Below, piece after piece: positions 1 to 8,800 of a stretch of 64,000 bases of DNA. How positions within the stretch are numbered: position 1 is the first letter of the stretch; the number at the start of each line of letters is the position of its first letter. The DNA is from UBA6168 sp964573725 (GTDB taxonomy: Bacteria > Bacteroidota > Bacteroidia > Chitinophagales > Saprospiraceae), in contig CAZNLJ010000007.1 in assembly GCA_964573725.1 (NCBI GenBank), positions 62,001 to 126,000 on the forward strand. Reading direction: 5' to 3'. Made by a program: the position numbers and the translations under genes. The notes beneath the pieces are model-generated. The model saw only the letters and a program-made list of their open reading frames with translations. It had not been told where the DNA came from and searched no databases.

Positions 1-597
1 GGAATCTATTTCGTCACGGTTGCGGATGCCGCCGGTTGTTCCATCAGCGAAGCGGTGTCATTGACCGACCCGCCGCTGTTGTTGTTCGGGCTGATTTCCA
101 TCACCCCGGCCACGCCAGGATTTGCGGACGGTATCATCGAATATGTCGTTATGGGGGGGGCGCCGCCCTATCAGCTCAACTGGCAAGACAGCAACGGGGA
201 GGAGTTGGCCGATTTCGATTCCGCTGCCTTGGCTCCCGGAGCCTATCGTGTGCTGGTGACGGATAGCCTCGGATGTACGTATCTTTCCAATTACTTTATC
301 GTGGACCAGGTTAGCGCAACGGCCGACCCGGGCACGGGGGCGGGTATTTCCGTGCGTTTGTATCCCAATCCCGCCCGTTCGGAGGTATGGTTGGAGATTG
401 CCGGTTTCCGGGGTGTGGAAGCGGAAGTGACACTTTTCGACCCGACGGGCCGGCCCTTGGTCCGGCAACCGTGGCCGGTCGACGGGGCGCCGCATCGGTG
501 GCCGGTGACGGAGGACCTTCCGGGCGGGTCTTATTGGGTCCGCGTATCATTTGCGGATGGGGCCCCTGTTTGGCACCGGTTGCAGGTCATCAAGTGA
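1..597 (+). CDS. T9SS-sorted secreted protein with SprB-like repeats, C-terminal part
   Basis: The reading frame is open from the first base, so the 5' part lies outside the window. The visible 198 residues begin in a repeat ending 'VTVADAAGCSISEAV' and contain a second one with 'GAPPYQLNWQDSNGEE' and 'YRVLVTDSLGCTY'. This is the pattern of SprB-type adhesin repeats of Bacteroidota: a proline-tyrosine turn, then V-T-D-x-x-G-C. The last ~85 residues ('VRLYPNPARSEVWLEI' to 'GGSYWVRVSFADG...RLQVIK') match a T9SS type A sorting domain (YPNP start, GxYxV motif, basic end). It is inferred to be exported to the cell surface or medium; its full size and role are unknown. A strong hairpin follows and separates it from the convergent sdh operon. 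Confidence 0.8.
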   Translation, partial: GIYFVTVADAAGCSISEAVSLTDPPLLLFGLISITPATPGFADGIIEYVVMGGAPPYQLNWQDSNGEELADFDSAALAPGAYRVLVTDSLGCTYLSNYFIVDQVSATADPGTGAGISVRLYPNPARSEVWLEIAGFRGVEAEVTLFDPTGRPLVRQPWPVDGAPHRWPVTEDLPGGSYWVRVSFADGAPVWHRLQVIK

Positions 598-616
598 AAG
601 GTCCGGTTGAAATGAA

Positions 617-651
617 CGAGGGGGGATCCGCTCGGACGGAATCCCCCCTCG
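617..651. terminator. Hairpin between convergent genes
   Basis: An 11-bp perfect stem (617-627 with 641-651, six G-C pairs in a row) continues after a one-base bulge with three more pairs (628-630 with 637-639) around a six-base loop. It lies 20 bases after the T9SS protein stop and 55 bases before the end of sdhB on the other strand. There is no long T-run on either side, so it may be a shared transcript-end or barrier hairpin rather than a classical intrinsic terminator. Confidence 0.6.
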
Positions 652-705
652 TGATGACAAGGCTGACATGATTCGGGGAAGCAGGCATAGCAACCCTCCA
701 ATCGG

Positions 706-1458
706 TCAGCCCTGGTCCGGCGTCGTGAAGGCGGCGCCGATATATTGCCTGTTCATGCGGGCGATGTTTTCGACCGAAATCTCTTTCGGGCATTCCGCTT
801 CGCAAGCGGTGACGTTCGAGCAATAGCCGAAGCCTTCCTCATCCATTTTGTGGACCATATCGACGACCCGCTGTTTCGCCTCGATCTTACCTTGGGGAAG
901 CAAGGCGAGGTGGGAGACCTTCGCGCTGACGAACAGCATGGCGGAAGCGTTCGGACAGGCTGCTACGCAGGCGCCGCAGCCGATGCAGGTCGCTGCGTCG
1001 AATGCCCGGGAAGCCACCTCCTTCCCGATGGGGATGGAATTTCCGTCCGGTGCCTGGCCGGTATCCACGGAGACGTACCCACCGGCCTGGATGATCCGGT
1101 CGAAAGCGGAGCGGTCCACGATGAGGTCCTTGACGACGGGGAAGGCCTTCGCCCGGAAAGGTTCGATGGTGATGGTATCGCCGTCCTGGAAGTGCCGCAT
1201 GTGCAGCTGGCAGGTCGTCGTGCCTTTCATCGGGCCATGAGGTTGTCCGTCGATGACCATGCTGCAGCTACCGCAGATCCCTTCCCGGCAGTCGTGCTCG
1301 AAAGAGACCGGTTCCTTCTTGTCCCGAATCAAAGATTCGTTCAGCACATCCAACATTTCCAAAAAGGACATATGTTCATTGGCTACGACGGAATAAGTTT
1401 CGAAGCGGCCCTTGTCCTGTGGGTTTCTTTGACGCCAAACCTTCAAGGTCAGTTTCAT
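706..1458 (-). CDS. sdhB: Succinate dehydrogenase / fumarate reductase iron-sulfur subunit
   Basis: This 250-aa protein carries electrons from the flavoprotein SdhA to the membrane quinone site of complex II. Its N-terminal plant-type ferredoxin domain has the 2Fe-2S ligands C57-REGI-C62-GS-C65 and C83. The C-terminal domain has the cluster motifs 'CIGCGACVAACPNAS' and 'CSNVTACEAECPKEIS' for the 4Fe-4S and 3Fe-4S centres. Length and motif order are usual for the Bacteroidota-type SdhB. It is the last gene of the sdhC-sdhA-sdhB set, 72 bases after sdhA, and should be co-transcribed from the promoter upstream of sdhC. Confidence 0.96.
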   Translation of the reverse strand: MKLTLKVWRQRNPQDKGRFETYSVVANEHMSFLEMLDVLNESLIRDKKEPVSFEHDCREGICGSCSMVIDGQPHGPMKGTTTCQLHMRHFQDGDTITIEPFRAKAFPVVKDLIVDRSAFDRIIQAGGYVSVDTGQAPDGNSIPIGKEVASRAFDAATCIGCGACVAACPNASAMLFVSAKVSHLALLPQGKIEAKQRVVDMVHKMDEEGFGYCSNVTACEAECPKEISVENIARMNRQYIGAAFTTPDQG

Positions 1459-1530
1459 GTTAGGTCAATTTTCAGGTGAACGAGATAAGCGGCCCCTTGG
1501 GTACCGGATGAGCGTCCCTGCGGCATGGGA

Positions 1531-3531
1531 CTACTTATAGCTACGCGTCTTGAGTTCCACCGCTTCGAAGCGGAGCGTTTCCTTGTGGAGGACCGGTTCG
1601 CGGCCGACATCGGCCCATTCCCAGGCTGCGACATAGGCGAAATGCGCATCGTCGCGCAAGGCTTCGCCGTCGGTCGACTTGAATTCCTCCCGGAAGTGGC
1701 CACCGCAGCTTTCGTCGCGGTTCAAGGCATCGAGACACATCAGCTCCCCGAGTTCGATGAAGTCCGCCACCCGGGCGACCTTCTCCAATTCCGGGTTATA
1801 TTCCTCCATGGAGCCAGGTACGAAGACATCGCGGTAGAATTCCTCCCGGAGGTCCTGGATCAGCTTACGGGCCTTGCGCAGTCCGTCCGCATGCCTGGAC
1901 ATGCCGCAGTATTCCCACATGATCTTACCCAGGCGGCGGTGGAAGCTTTCCGCGGATTGGTTTCCCTTGTTGTCCAGGAAAGCCTGGAGCCGGTCGCGGA
2001 CCGCTTGTTCGGCCGCATCGAATTCCGGGGCGTCCGTTTGGAAGCGGGGAGTCCGGATTTCGGAGCTGAGGAAAGTACCGATGGTGTAGGGGATGACGAA
2101 GTAACCGTCCGCCAGGCCTTGCATGAGGGCGGAGGCGCCGAGGCGGTTGGCGCCGTGGTCACTGAAGTTGCATTCGCCGAGGGCGAAGAGGCCGGGGACA
2201 TTCGTTTCGAGGTTGTAGTCGACCCAGAGTCCGCCCATGGTATAATGGACGGCGGGATAGATTTTCATCGGGTTGCGGTAAGGGTTCTCCCCGGTGATTT
2301 TCTCGTACATCTCGAAGAGGTTGCCGTATTTTTCCGCGACCACCGCCTCCCCGAGGGAAGTGATGGTGGCGGTATCGGGATTTTCGAGATTGAGGGCATG
2401 GGCCTTGGATTGGCCGTAGCGTTGGATGGCGGAGGAGAAATCCAGGAAGACGCCCAGGCCGGTCGGGACGATACCGAGCCCTTCGTCGCAAGCCACCTTG
2501 GCGGCGCGGGAGGCGACGTCGCGGGGTACGAGGTTCCCGAAGGCGGGGTAACGTCTTTCCAGGAAATAATCGCGCTCGGATTCCGGGATGTCGACCCCTT
2601 TCTTACGTCCTTCCCGGATGGCTGCCGCATCCGCCTTCGACTTGGGCACCCAGACCCGGCCGTCGTTGCGGAGGCTTTCCGACATGAGGGTCAACTTGGA
2701 CTGGTAGTCGCCGTACTGGGGGATACAAGTCGGGTGGATTTGGGTGAAACAGGGATTGGCCATCAGGGCGCCGCGTTTGACGGCCCGCCAGGCGGCCGTC
2801 ACGTTGCAGTTCATGGCGTTGGTGGAAAGATAGAATACGTTGCCGTAGCCGCCGGTGGCCAGTACGACGCAATGGGCTGCGAAACGTTCGAGTTTACCGG
2901 TGACCAGGTTGCGGGCGATGATACCGCGGGCCTTTCCGTCGACCAGGACGATATCCAGCATTTCATGCCGGTTGTACATGGCGACCGAACCTTTGGAAAT
3001 TTGCCGGCTCAGGGCTTGGTATGCACCGATGAGCAGCTGCTGGCCTGTTTGCCCCCGGGCATAGAAGGTGCGTTGGACCTGGACCCCGCCGAAGGAGCGG
3101 TTGTCCAGCATGCCGCTGTATTCGCGGGCGAAGGGAACGCCTTGTGCCACGCATTGGTCGATGATCTGGACGCTGACTTCCGCGAGGCGGTGGACATTGG
3201 CCTCCCGGCTGCGGTAGTCGCCCCCTTTGATCGTATCGTAGAACAGGCGGTGCACACTGTCCCCGTCGTTCTTGTAGTTCTTGGCGGCGTTGATACCACC
3301 CTGTGCGGCGATGGAATGGGCCCGGCGGGGGCTATCATGGAAAGTGAAGCATTTGACGTTGTAGCCGAGCTCACCGAGCGAAGCCGCCGCAGCGGCGCCC
3401 GCCAATCCGGTACCCACCACAATGACCTCGAGCCGCCGTTTGTTATCCGGTGAGACGAGGGGGATTTCACTCTTGTATTGTGTCCATTTTTCCGAAAGTT
3501 CGCCGGAAGGCACCTTACCATGTAGTTCCAT
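1531..3531 (-). CDS. sdhA: Succinate dehydrogenase / fumarate reductase flavoprotein subunit
   Basis: The catalytic subunit oxidises succinate to fumarate with covalently bound FAD at the cytoplasmic face of the membrane. The Rossmann motif 'VVGTGLAGAAAAASLGELG' lies near residue 40, the FAD-binding stretch 'HSIAAQGGINAAKNY' follows, and 'NRLGASALMQGLADG' lies further on. I chose the ATG at 3531 because family members of this B-type start with M-x-L-x-x-K-(I/V)-PSG. The frame opens 10 codons earlier, and an upstream start cannot be excluded. The length (666 aa) is normal. It sits between sdhC and sdhB in one operon. Confidence 0.95.
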   Translation of the reverse strand: MELHGKVPSGELSEKWTQYKSEIPLVSPDNKRRLEVIVVGTGLAGAAAAASLGELGYNVKCFTFHDSPRRAHSIAAQGGINAAKNYKNDGDSVHRLFYDTIKGGDYRSREANVHRLAEVSVQIIDQCVAQGVPFAREYSGMLDNRSFGGVQVQRTFYARGQTGQQLLIGAYQALSRQISKGSVAMYNRHEMLDIVLVDGKARGIIARNLVTGKLERFAAHCVVLATGGYGNVFYLSTNAMNCNVTAAWRAVKRGALMANPCFTQIHPTCIPQYGDYQSKLTLMSESLRNDGRVWVPKSKADAAAIREGRKKGVDIPESERDYFLERRYPAFGNLVPRDVASRAAKVACDEGLGIVPTGLGVFLDFSSAIQRYGQSKAHALNLENPDTATITSLGEAVVAEKYGNLFEMYEKITGENPYRNPMKIYPAVHYTMGGLWVDYNLETNVPGLFALGECNFSDHGANRLGASALMQGLADGYFVIPYTIGTFLSSEIRTPRFQTDAPEFDAAEQAVRDRLQAFLDNKGNQSAESFHRRLGKIMWEYCGMSRHADGLRKARKLIQDLREEFYRDVFVPGSMEEYNPELEKVARVADFIELGELMCLDALNRDESCGGHFREEFKSTDGEALRDDAHFAYVAAWEWADVGREPVLHKETLRFEAVELKTRSYK

Positions 3532-3641
3532 TGTCGTAGATTTTGAAAGACAGGCCGGCAATTCGGCCGGGACTGTCGGGTTGTCCTGATGGATGTGCGG
3601 GTCGCCACCCCACGGATGGCGGGAGCGTCTGCTGCGACCGG

Positions 3642-4349
3642 TCAGGCGTGGCGCAGGTAAAAAACAATCGGGATGAGGGCGAAACCTGCCGGTACGACCA
3701 CGGCGTATACCTTACCGAGTCCTGCGATCAGCGGCGTATATTTCGGATGGTTCCAGCCGATGGTCTGGAATGCGGAATGGAAACCGTGCCAGAGGTGGAA
3801 CCCGATGACCGCCATGCAAACGGCGTAGAACACCACGAAGAAAGGATCGGAAAATGTCACTTTCACCAGGCTGTAAAGGTCTTTGACCGTGGTGCCGTCG
3901 TAGGTGGCGAGGGTCAGCCCGGCGGCGTCGCCGGCGTAGTGCATGGCGAACCAGAATTGGTACAGGTGGATGAGGATGAACACGAAGACGATGACCCCCA
4001 GGAACCACATGTAGCGGGCGAAGAAGGGGTTGGTGGCCGTGGCCCGGGTTTTCTTGACCGCGTATCCGCGGGATCCGCGGGCCCGGCCGTTGGCGAGCCA
4101 CAGGTAGGTGCCCAGGACGGCATGCAGCAGGATGAAGAAAAAGTTTCCCTTAGATATGAATTGGATGAGCGGGTTCTGGGACATGAAGTCTGCGTACAGG
4201 TTGAAGGCGGCACCATTGTCGTCCTTCAGTAGTTGGAGGTTGCCCACCAGATGCACCGCCAGGAAAAGGATAAGGAAAATCCCCGTGAGCGCCATCAACA
4301 ACTTTCTGCCGATGGAGGAGGTGGTGAAACGAATGAACCAGTTTTTCAT
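3642..4349 (-). CDS. sdhC: Succinate dehydrogenase cytochrome b subunit (fused SdhC/D type)
   Basis: A 235-aa membrane protein anchors SdhA/SdhB and reduces the quinone pool. About five hydrophobic segments are visible, beginning with 'LLMALTGIFLILFLAVHLVG'. Histidines that could ligate the two haems of B-type enzymes lie in 'LAVHLVGN', 'LLHAVLGTY', 'HLYQFWFAMHY' and 'HLWHGFHSAF'. In Bacteroidota this single subunit replaces separate SdhC and SdhD, and it comes first in the operon, as here. Its start lies about 100 bases after a good promoter. Confidence 0.93.
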   Translation of the reverse strand: MKNWFIRFTTSSIGRKLLMALTGIFLILFLAVHLVGNLQLLKDDNGAAFNLYADFMSQNPLIQFISKGNFFFILLHAVLGTYLWLANGRARGSRGYAVKKTRATATNPFFARYMWFLGVIVFVFILIHLYQFWFAMHYAGDAAGLTLATYDGTTVKDLYSLVKVTFSDPFFVVFYAVCMAVIGFHLWHGFHSAFQTIGWNHPKYTPLIAGLGKVYAVVVPAGFALIPIVFYLRHA

Positions 4350-5161
4350 CAGCGACTGTTTTAGGCCGTTCGCAGCCGGTTATTTGTGTGGAGTCGGATC
4401 GGGTTGTGCAAGCCCCGTCGATGCCGGGGACCGGTCTCTTTTCCGGGTGCAAATTTATTATTTTGGAATTTTTTAAAAAACAGCCGGCTGCCTACCGGTC
4501 CGGTAATGTCTCGCCAGGTACCGTCGAAATCATCGATTGGTCGGGTGTATCGGTGCATCCTGTGCATCAGGTATGGAATGATAAAATATGCAATCATATG
4601 AAAATGTAAATATTACGAATAATTGAGCAGTCGCGCACTAATCCGGACCCGTTTGATTCGCTCATTATTTAGAATTGGTCGAAATTAGAAGGGTCGCCAG
4701 AATCCAGTTTGCGCGATTTGGGTATGACGCATCACCCGGTGTCCGGGCCGACCGGTATTCCGGTGCGGCCGGCGCAACCGGCTCGACAGCTCCGGCCGTC
4801 GTTATATGCCACGTCCCGCCACTGCCCGGGGGAGGCGTGGCGCACGTCATGAAGGCGGAAATCGGAACCAGGGCTGGGAATTTGGGATCGGTTATCGGCG
4901 GAATTACAGGCATGTCTAACATTTGTCTATGTGTTTAAACCGGTCGTTGAAGCCTTGTCACATAACATTTGCCCGGAATTCAAGTAGAACCACATAGATT
5001 TGGCTGCGAATCCGGACATCCGAATCATGACCGGAAGATACTTCGGAAAAACACGCTGTCTCTGGTTTTTTTTCTTGTTGAACACCTCGCCGCCTGCGTT
5101 GCCACAGAGGATCGGTGAAGAAGCGGAAACCGGCGAACCAAATCTAAAAATCCTGGATCTG
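4350..5161. other. Intergenic region between sdh operon and FISUMP-type genes
   Basis: Apart from the sdh promoter I see no gene here. Short frames on both strands around 4665-4940 (85-97 codons) have no recognisable domain and overlap one another, so they are not called. The stretch 4560-4680 is AT-richer than its surroundings and may hold control signals for either side. A hydrophobic in-frame extension upstream of the next gene (5000-5161) is probably untranslated. Confidence 0.5.
4450..4484 (-). promoter_or_regulatory. Candidate Bacteroidota sigma-A promoter of the sdh operon
   Basis: On the minus strand TAAATTTG (plus-strand CAAATTTA at 4450-4457) fits the -7 consensus TAnnTTTG. About 19 bases upstream lies a T-rich TTTT in place of the -33 TTTG. 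It stands 101 bases before the sdhC start in an AT-rich gap, the only such match there. Confidence 0.55.
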
Positions 5162-5776
5162 ATGACATTACGACCTTGCCTGATGCGGGCGACGCCGCCC
5201 GTCCGACTAATGCTTTCCACCGGTGTTTACCTGGTCATGTTACTGATGCCCTTGTGCACCCAGGCCCAGGCGGACCCATCCTCCCTCCTGGATTTGCAGA
5301 GCACCGACAGGGGGTTCCTGTTACCCCGTATGAGTTCGATGCAACGGGATTCCGTAGTCAGTCCCGCCACCGGGTTGATGCTGTTCAATTCCACATCCAA
5401 TTGTCTGGAAATCAACTTAGGAACGCCCATTAGCCCCATGTGGTACTCCATCAGCTGCCGGGGCACCATCGGTGCCTTGCAATGTGGTAGTGCCGCGCTG
5501 AGTGGCCCGATACTGGCGGACGTACCGGCCGACGGTCTCCAGGTATCGGTACCGTACCTGCAAGGGACCGCCGGTGCCTACCCGGGACAACAGGTGGATT
5601 CCCAGGGTGTCACCGGGCTGACGGTCAGTCTGCAGCCGGGCCATTTCAACCTGGGCGACGGGGTGCTGACCTATACCGTATCCGGCACGCCTTCCGGCGC
5701 CGGGACGGCCACTTTCAGCTTGACGACGGGTGCACAGTCCTGTACGTTGTCCTTGCCTGTCACCGTGCAGGAATGA
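5162..5776 (+). CDS. Secreted protein with FISUMP-family head and one Ig-like module
   Basis: It is a short paralogue of the head of the giant protein that follows. After a signal peptide ending near 'LMPLCTQAQA' comes the head 'SSLLDLQSTDRGFLLPRM' with 'NCLEINLGTPISPMWY', the common N-terminal module of Bacteroidota FISUMP and fibre-like surface proteins. Then comes one Ig-like module (about residues 103-203) with the two conserved cysteines 'LQCGSAA' and 'GAQSCTLSLPV'. The frame then stops; no FISUMP domain follows and no T9SS tail is seen. I chose the ATG at 5162 to give a compact signal peptide; 5183 or the frame opening at 5000 are alternatives. It could be a functional short version or the remains of a longer protein. 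Its role is unknown. Confidence 0.7.
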   Translation: MTLRPCLMRATPPVRLMLSTGVYLVMLLMPLCTQAQADPSSLLDLQSTDRGFLLPRMSSMQRDSVVSPATGLMLFNSTSNCLEINLGTPISPMWYSISCRGTIGALQCGSAALSGPILADVPADGLQVSVPYLQGTAGAYPGQQVDSQGVTGLTVSLQPGHFNLGDGVLTYTVSGTPSGAGTATFSLTTGAQSCTLSLPVTVQE

Positions 5777-5850
5777 CGGGGACCGCTTCCCGGCGGATGG
5801 AGGAAAGCGGGAAGTACCGGACCACAAATTGTCAGCCATAAACATGTAAA

Positions 5851-8800
5851 ATGAGTGCAAACGCCAGAAGGAGAACAGTTGCGGGGTTCCTGTTCCATCA
5901 TACTGTGACGGTCAGCTGTCTGCTGATATTCGTCGCACACATCCTTACCCCCAACCGGTCGCTTGGCCAATCGGAGCCCTCGGCCCTGATGGACCTGCAG
6001 AGTACGGACCAAGGGTTCCTGTTGCCGCGTATGACGACGGAGCAACGGGATGCCATCGTCAGTCCGGCCAACGGGCTGATGGTTTTCAATACAACCGTCA
6101 ACTGCCTGGATATCAACTTGGGTACTGCGGAATTCCCATTTTGGAATTCCATCATTTGCCGGGGAACCACCGGGTCCCTGCTGTGCGGCCAAGCCGTCGC
6201 CGCCGGCACCTTGGCCGAGAGTCAGCCGGTTTCCTCGCTTCAGGTCAATGTCCCTTACCTCGACGGTTCCGGAGGGGCGTATCCGGCACAGCATATCATA
6301 TCCGACGGGGTGTCCGGCCTTTCCGCCACCCTCGGGCAGGGAACCTTCGCCTCGGGTGCCGGTGTCCTGAGCTATGAGGTCAGCGGCACGCCGGCTGATA
6401 CCGGCACGGCAGTATTCGCCCTGGATATCGGTGGACAGAATTGTCTCGTCTCCCTGCCGGTGGCATCGAGGCCGCTGGGAACTTGCGGTGCCTATGTGGC
6501 GCCGGGTGTGTGGAAAGAGTTCCAGTGCCATAATCTGGCGGCGGCGGACCTCTCGGCGGACCCTTTCACGCCGAGCTGGGAAATCCTGGGCGGATACTGG
6601 CAATGGGGGCGAAAAGGACCGGAATCCGGCTCGTGGCTGGATACGAATACCCAAAACTTTGCCCACGGACCCACCGGTCCCGGAGCCGGACAGGGCAACG
6701 AGGCGGCCATTGCGGCCTGGAGCCAATCCTTTGCGGCGGACGGTGCTTGGACAGATTATGACAAAACGGCGCAAGACCCTTGTCCGGAAGGGTACCGCGT
6801 ACCGCGTAAAGCGCAATGGGAAGGTGTACGCACCGAGAATGCCCAGCAGCTGGTAGGCACCTGGGCGACCGGTGCGACCAACTACAGTTCCGGACGGATG
6901 TTCGGCGACAGCCTGTTCCTGCCGGCCAATGGAGGCAGGTATTTCGGGGACGGGTCCCTGTTCGACCGGGGGACGAATGGAAATTATTGGAGCAGCACCG
7001 CTTTCGGAACAATCGGAGCCTGGGTTTGCAATCTCAATTTCAGCGATACCTATGTCCATTACAGCTTGAGGAGATATGGGTTCGCGGTACGATGCATGAA
7101 GGAAGACCCGGGTGCCATCGGGTCCATCGAATGCGGGAACGCAGCGTTTTCCGATACGCTGGTCGTAGGATTGCCCATCGGTGGCAGTGATGTCCGTGTG
7201 CCATACTCCGGCAGCAACGGGGGACCGCACACGGGACAGACCGCCCTGTCGACAGGCGTGACCGGGCTGATGGCCTCTTTGACGGCGGGTAGGATTTCCT
7301 ACGGGCTCGACAGCCTGGAATACGGGATATCGGGGATGCCGACCTCGGCCGGAACGGCCGGTTTCGCCCTGGAAATCGGTGGACAAAACTGTACGCTTTC
7401 CCTTCCGGTGGTACCGGGCGGGGTTGATACCCTGTACTGCGCACAGGCGGTCCCGTCGGACACGCCGGTAGCCGGTCTGGCGGTTTCAGCGCTGGAGGTC
7501 CGGGTCCCCTATGCCGGAGGTAACGGCGGTTCACATACCGGGCAGACCATAACCTCCACCGGGGTCACGGGCCTGACGGCTACCCTGACAGCAGGTAGTT
7601 TCTCCATCGGTGCCGACAGCCTGGTGTACGTCCTTTCGGGCACACCTGCCACGGCCGGGACCGCGGGTTTCGCATTGGACATCGGCGGGCAGACCTGTAA
7701 CCTGGCGTTAACCGTGGCCGATGGGGCCATCGATAGCCTGGATTGTGCCCAGGCTGCGCCGCTCGATACCTTGGTCTCCGGGAATGCCTTATCCGCAACG
7801 AGCGTAAAGATTCCCTACCTGGGCGGCAACGGTGGTCCGCACAGCGGACAGACCGTCGTTTCGACGGGGGTGACGGGCTTGACGGCGAGCCTTGCCGCGG
7901 GGAATTTCGCAGCGGGTGCCGATACGCTCAGTTACATCATCAGCGGGACACCCTGGGGCCCGGGTACGGCAAGTTTCGCATTGGACATCGGCGGCCAGAC
8001 CTGTACGCTGTCATTTACGGTCTTGAGCGGTTGGTCCGCAAGCGATCCCACGTCCTGTTGCTGGGCCAAGGTGAGCGCCACGGATACGCTTCGATTAATG
8101 TCCCACAACCTGGCGTCGGCCAATACGGCCGCCGATCCGCTCACCCCGAGTTGGGAAATCGTAGGCGGATACTGGCAATGGGGCCGGAAAGGACCGGATT
8201 CAACCCAATGGGTAAACACGAATATGGCGAATTTTGCGCACGGTCCGACCGGGGCCGGCGTCTCCGAGGGCAATAGCGGCAGCATCAGCGGCTGGAATCC
8301 GAGCCGTGCCGCCGATGGGGCCTGGACGGATTCGGTCAAGACCGTAAACGACCCTTGCCCATTGGGTTTCCGGGTACCGACAAAAGCGGAGTGGCAAGGG
8401 TTGATAGCCAACAATACCGTGGTCAGTTTCGGCACCTGGAACTATGACGACACGAATTACGGCAGCGGTACGTTTGTCGGTCCCCGTCTCTTCTTTCCGA
8501 CGGGCGGGTATCGTGTCAATAGCAGCGGGCAATTGTACAACCGTGGTGACCGAGGCTATTACTGGAGCAGCTCGGCTGACAGCGGCAGCACCAATGCTTG
8601 GGTACAGTACTTTGGCAATGGGGAGGCTTATGTAAACCCCAGCGACCGGGGGCATGGTCACTCCGTCCGCTGTGCCGTGGATCCCGACTACTACCCTGGT
8701 TTCATCGATTCGCTGCACTGTGCCGGGGCCGTCCTGGCGGACACACTGATCGCGGGCCTGTCGGCGACAGGGGTCAGTGCGAAGGTGCCCTACACGGGCG

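Noticed and set aside
1525..3453. Long plus-strand open frame opposite sdhA (642 codons), and similar ones opposite pnt, S8 protease, CcpA-like and FISUMP genes
   Set aside because: These are antisense shadows caused by high GC at third positions; they have no domains and low-complexity composition.
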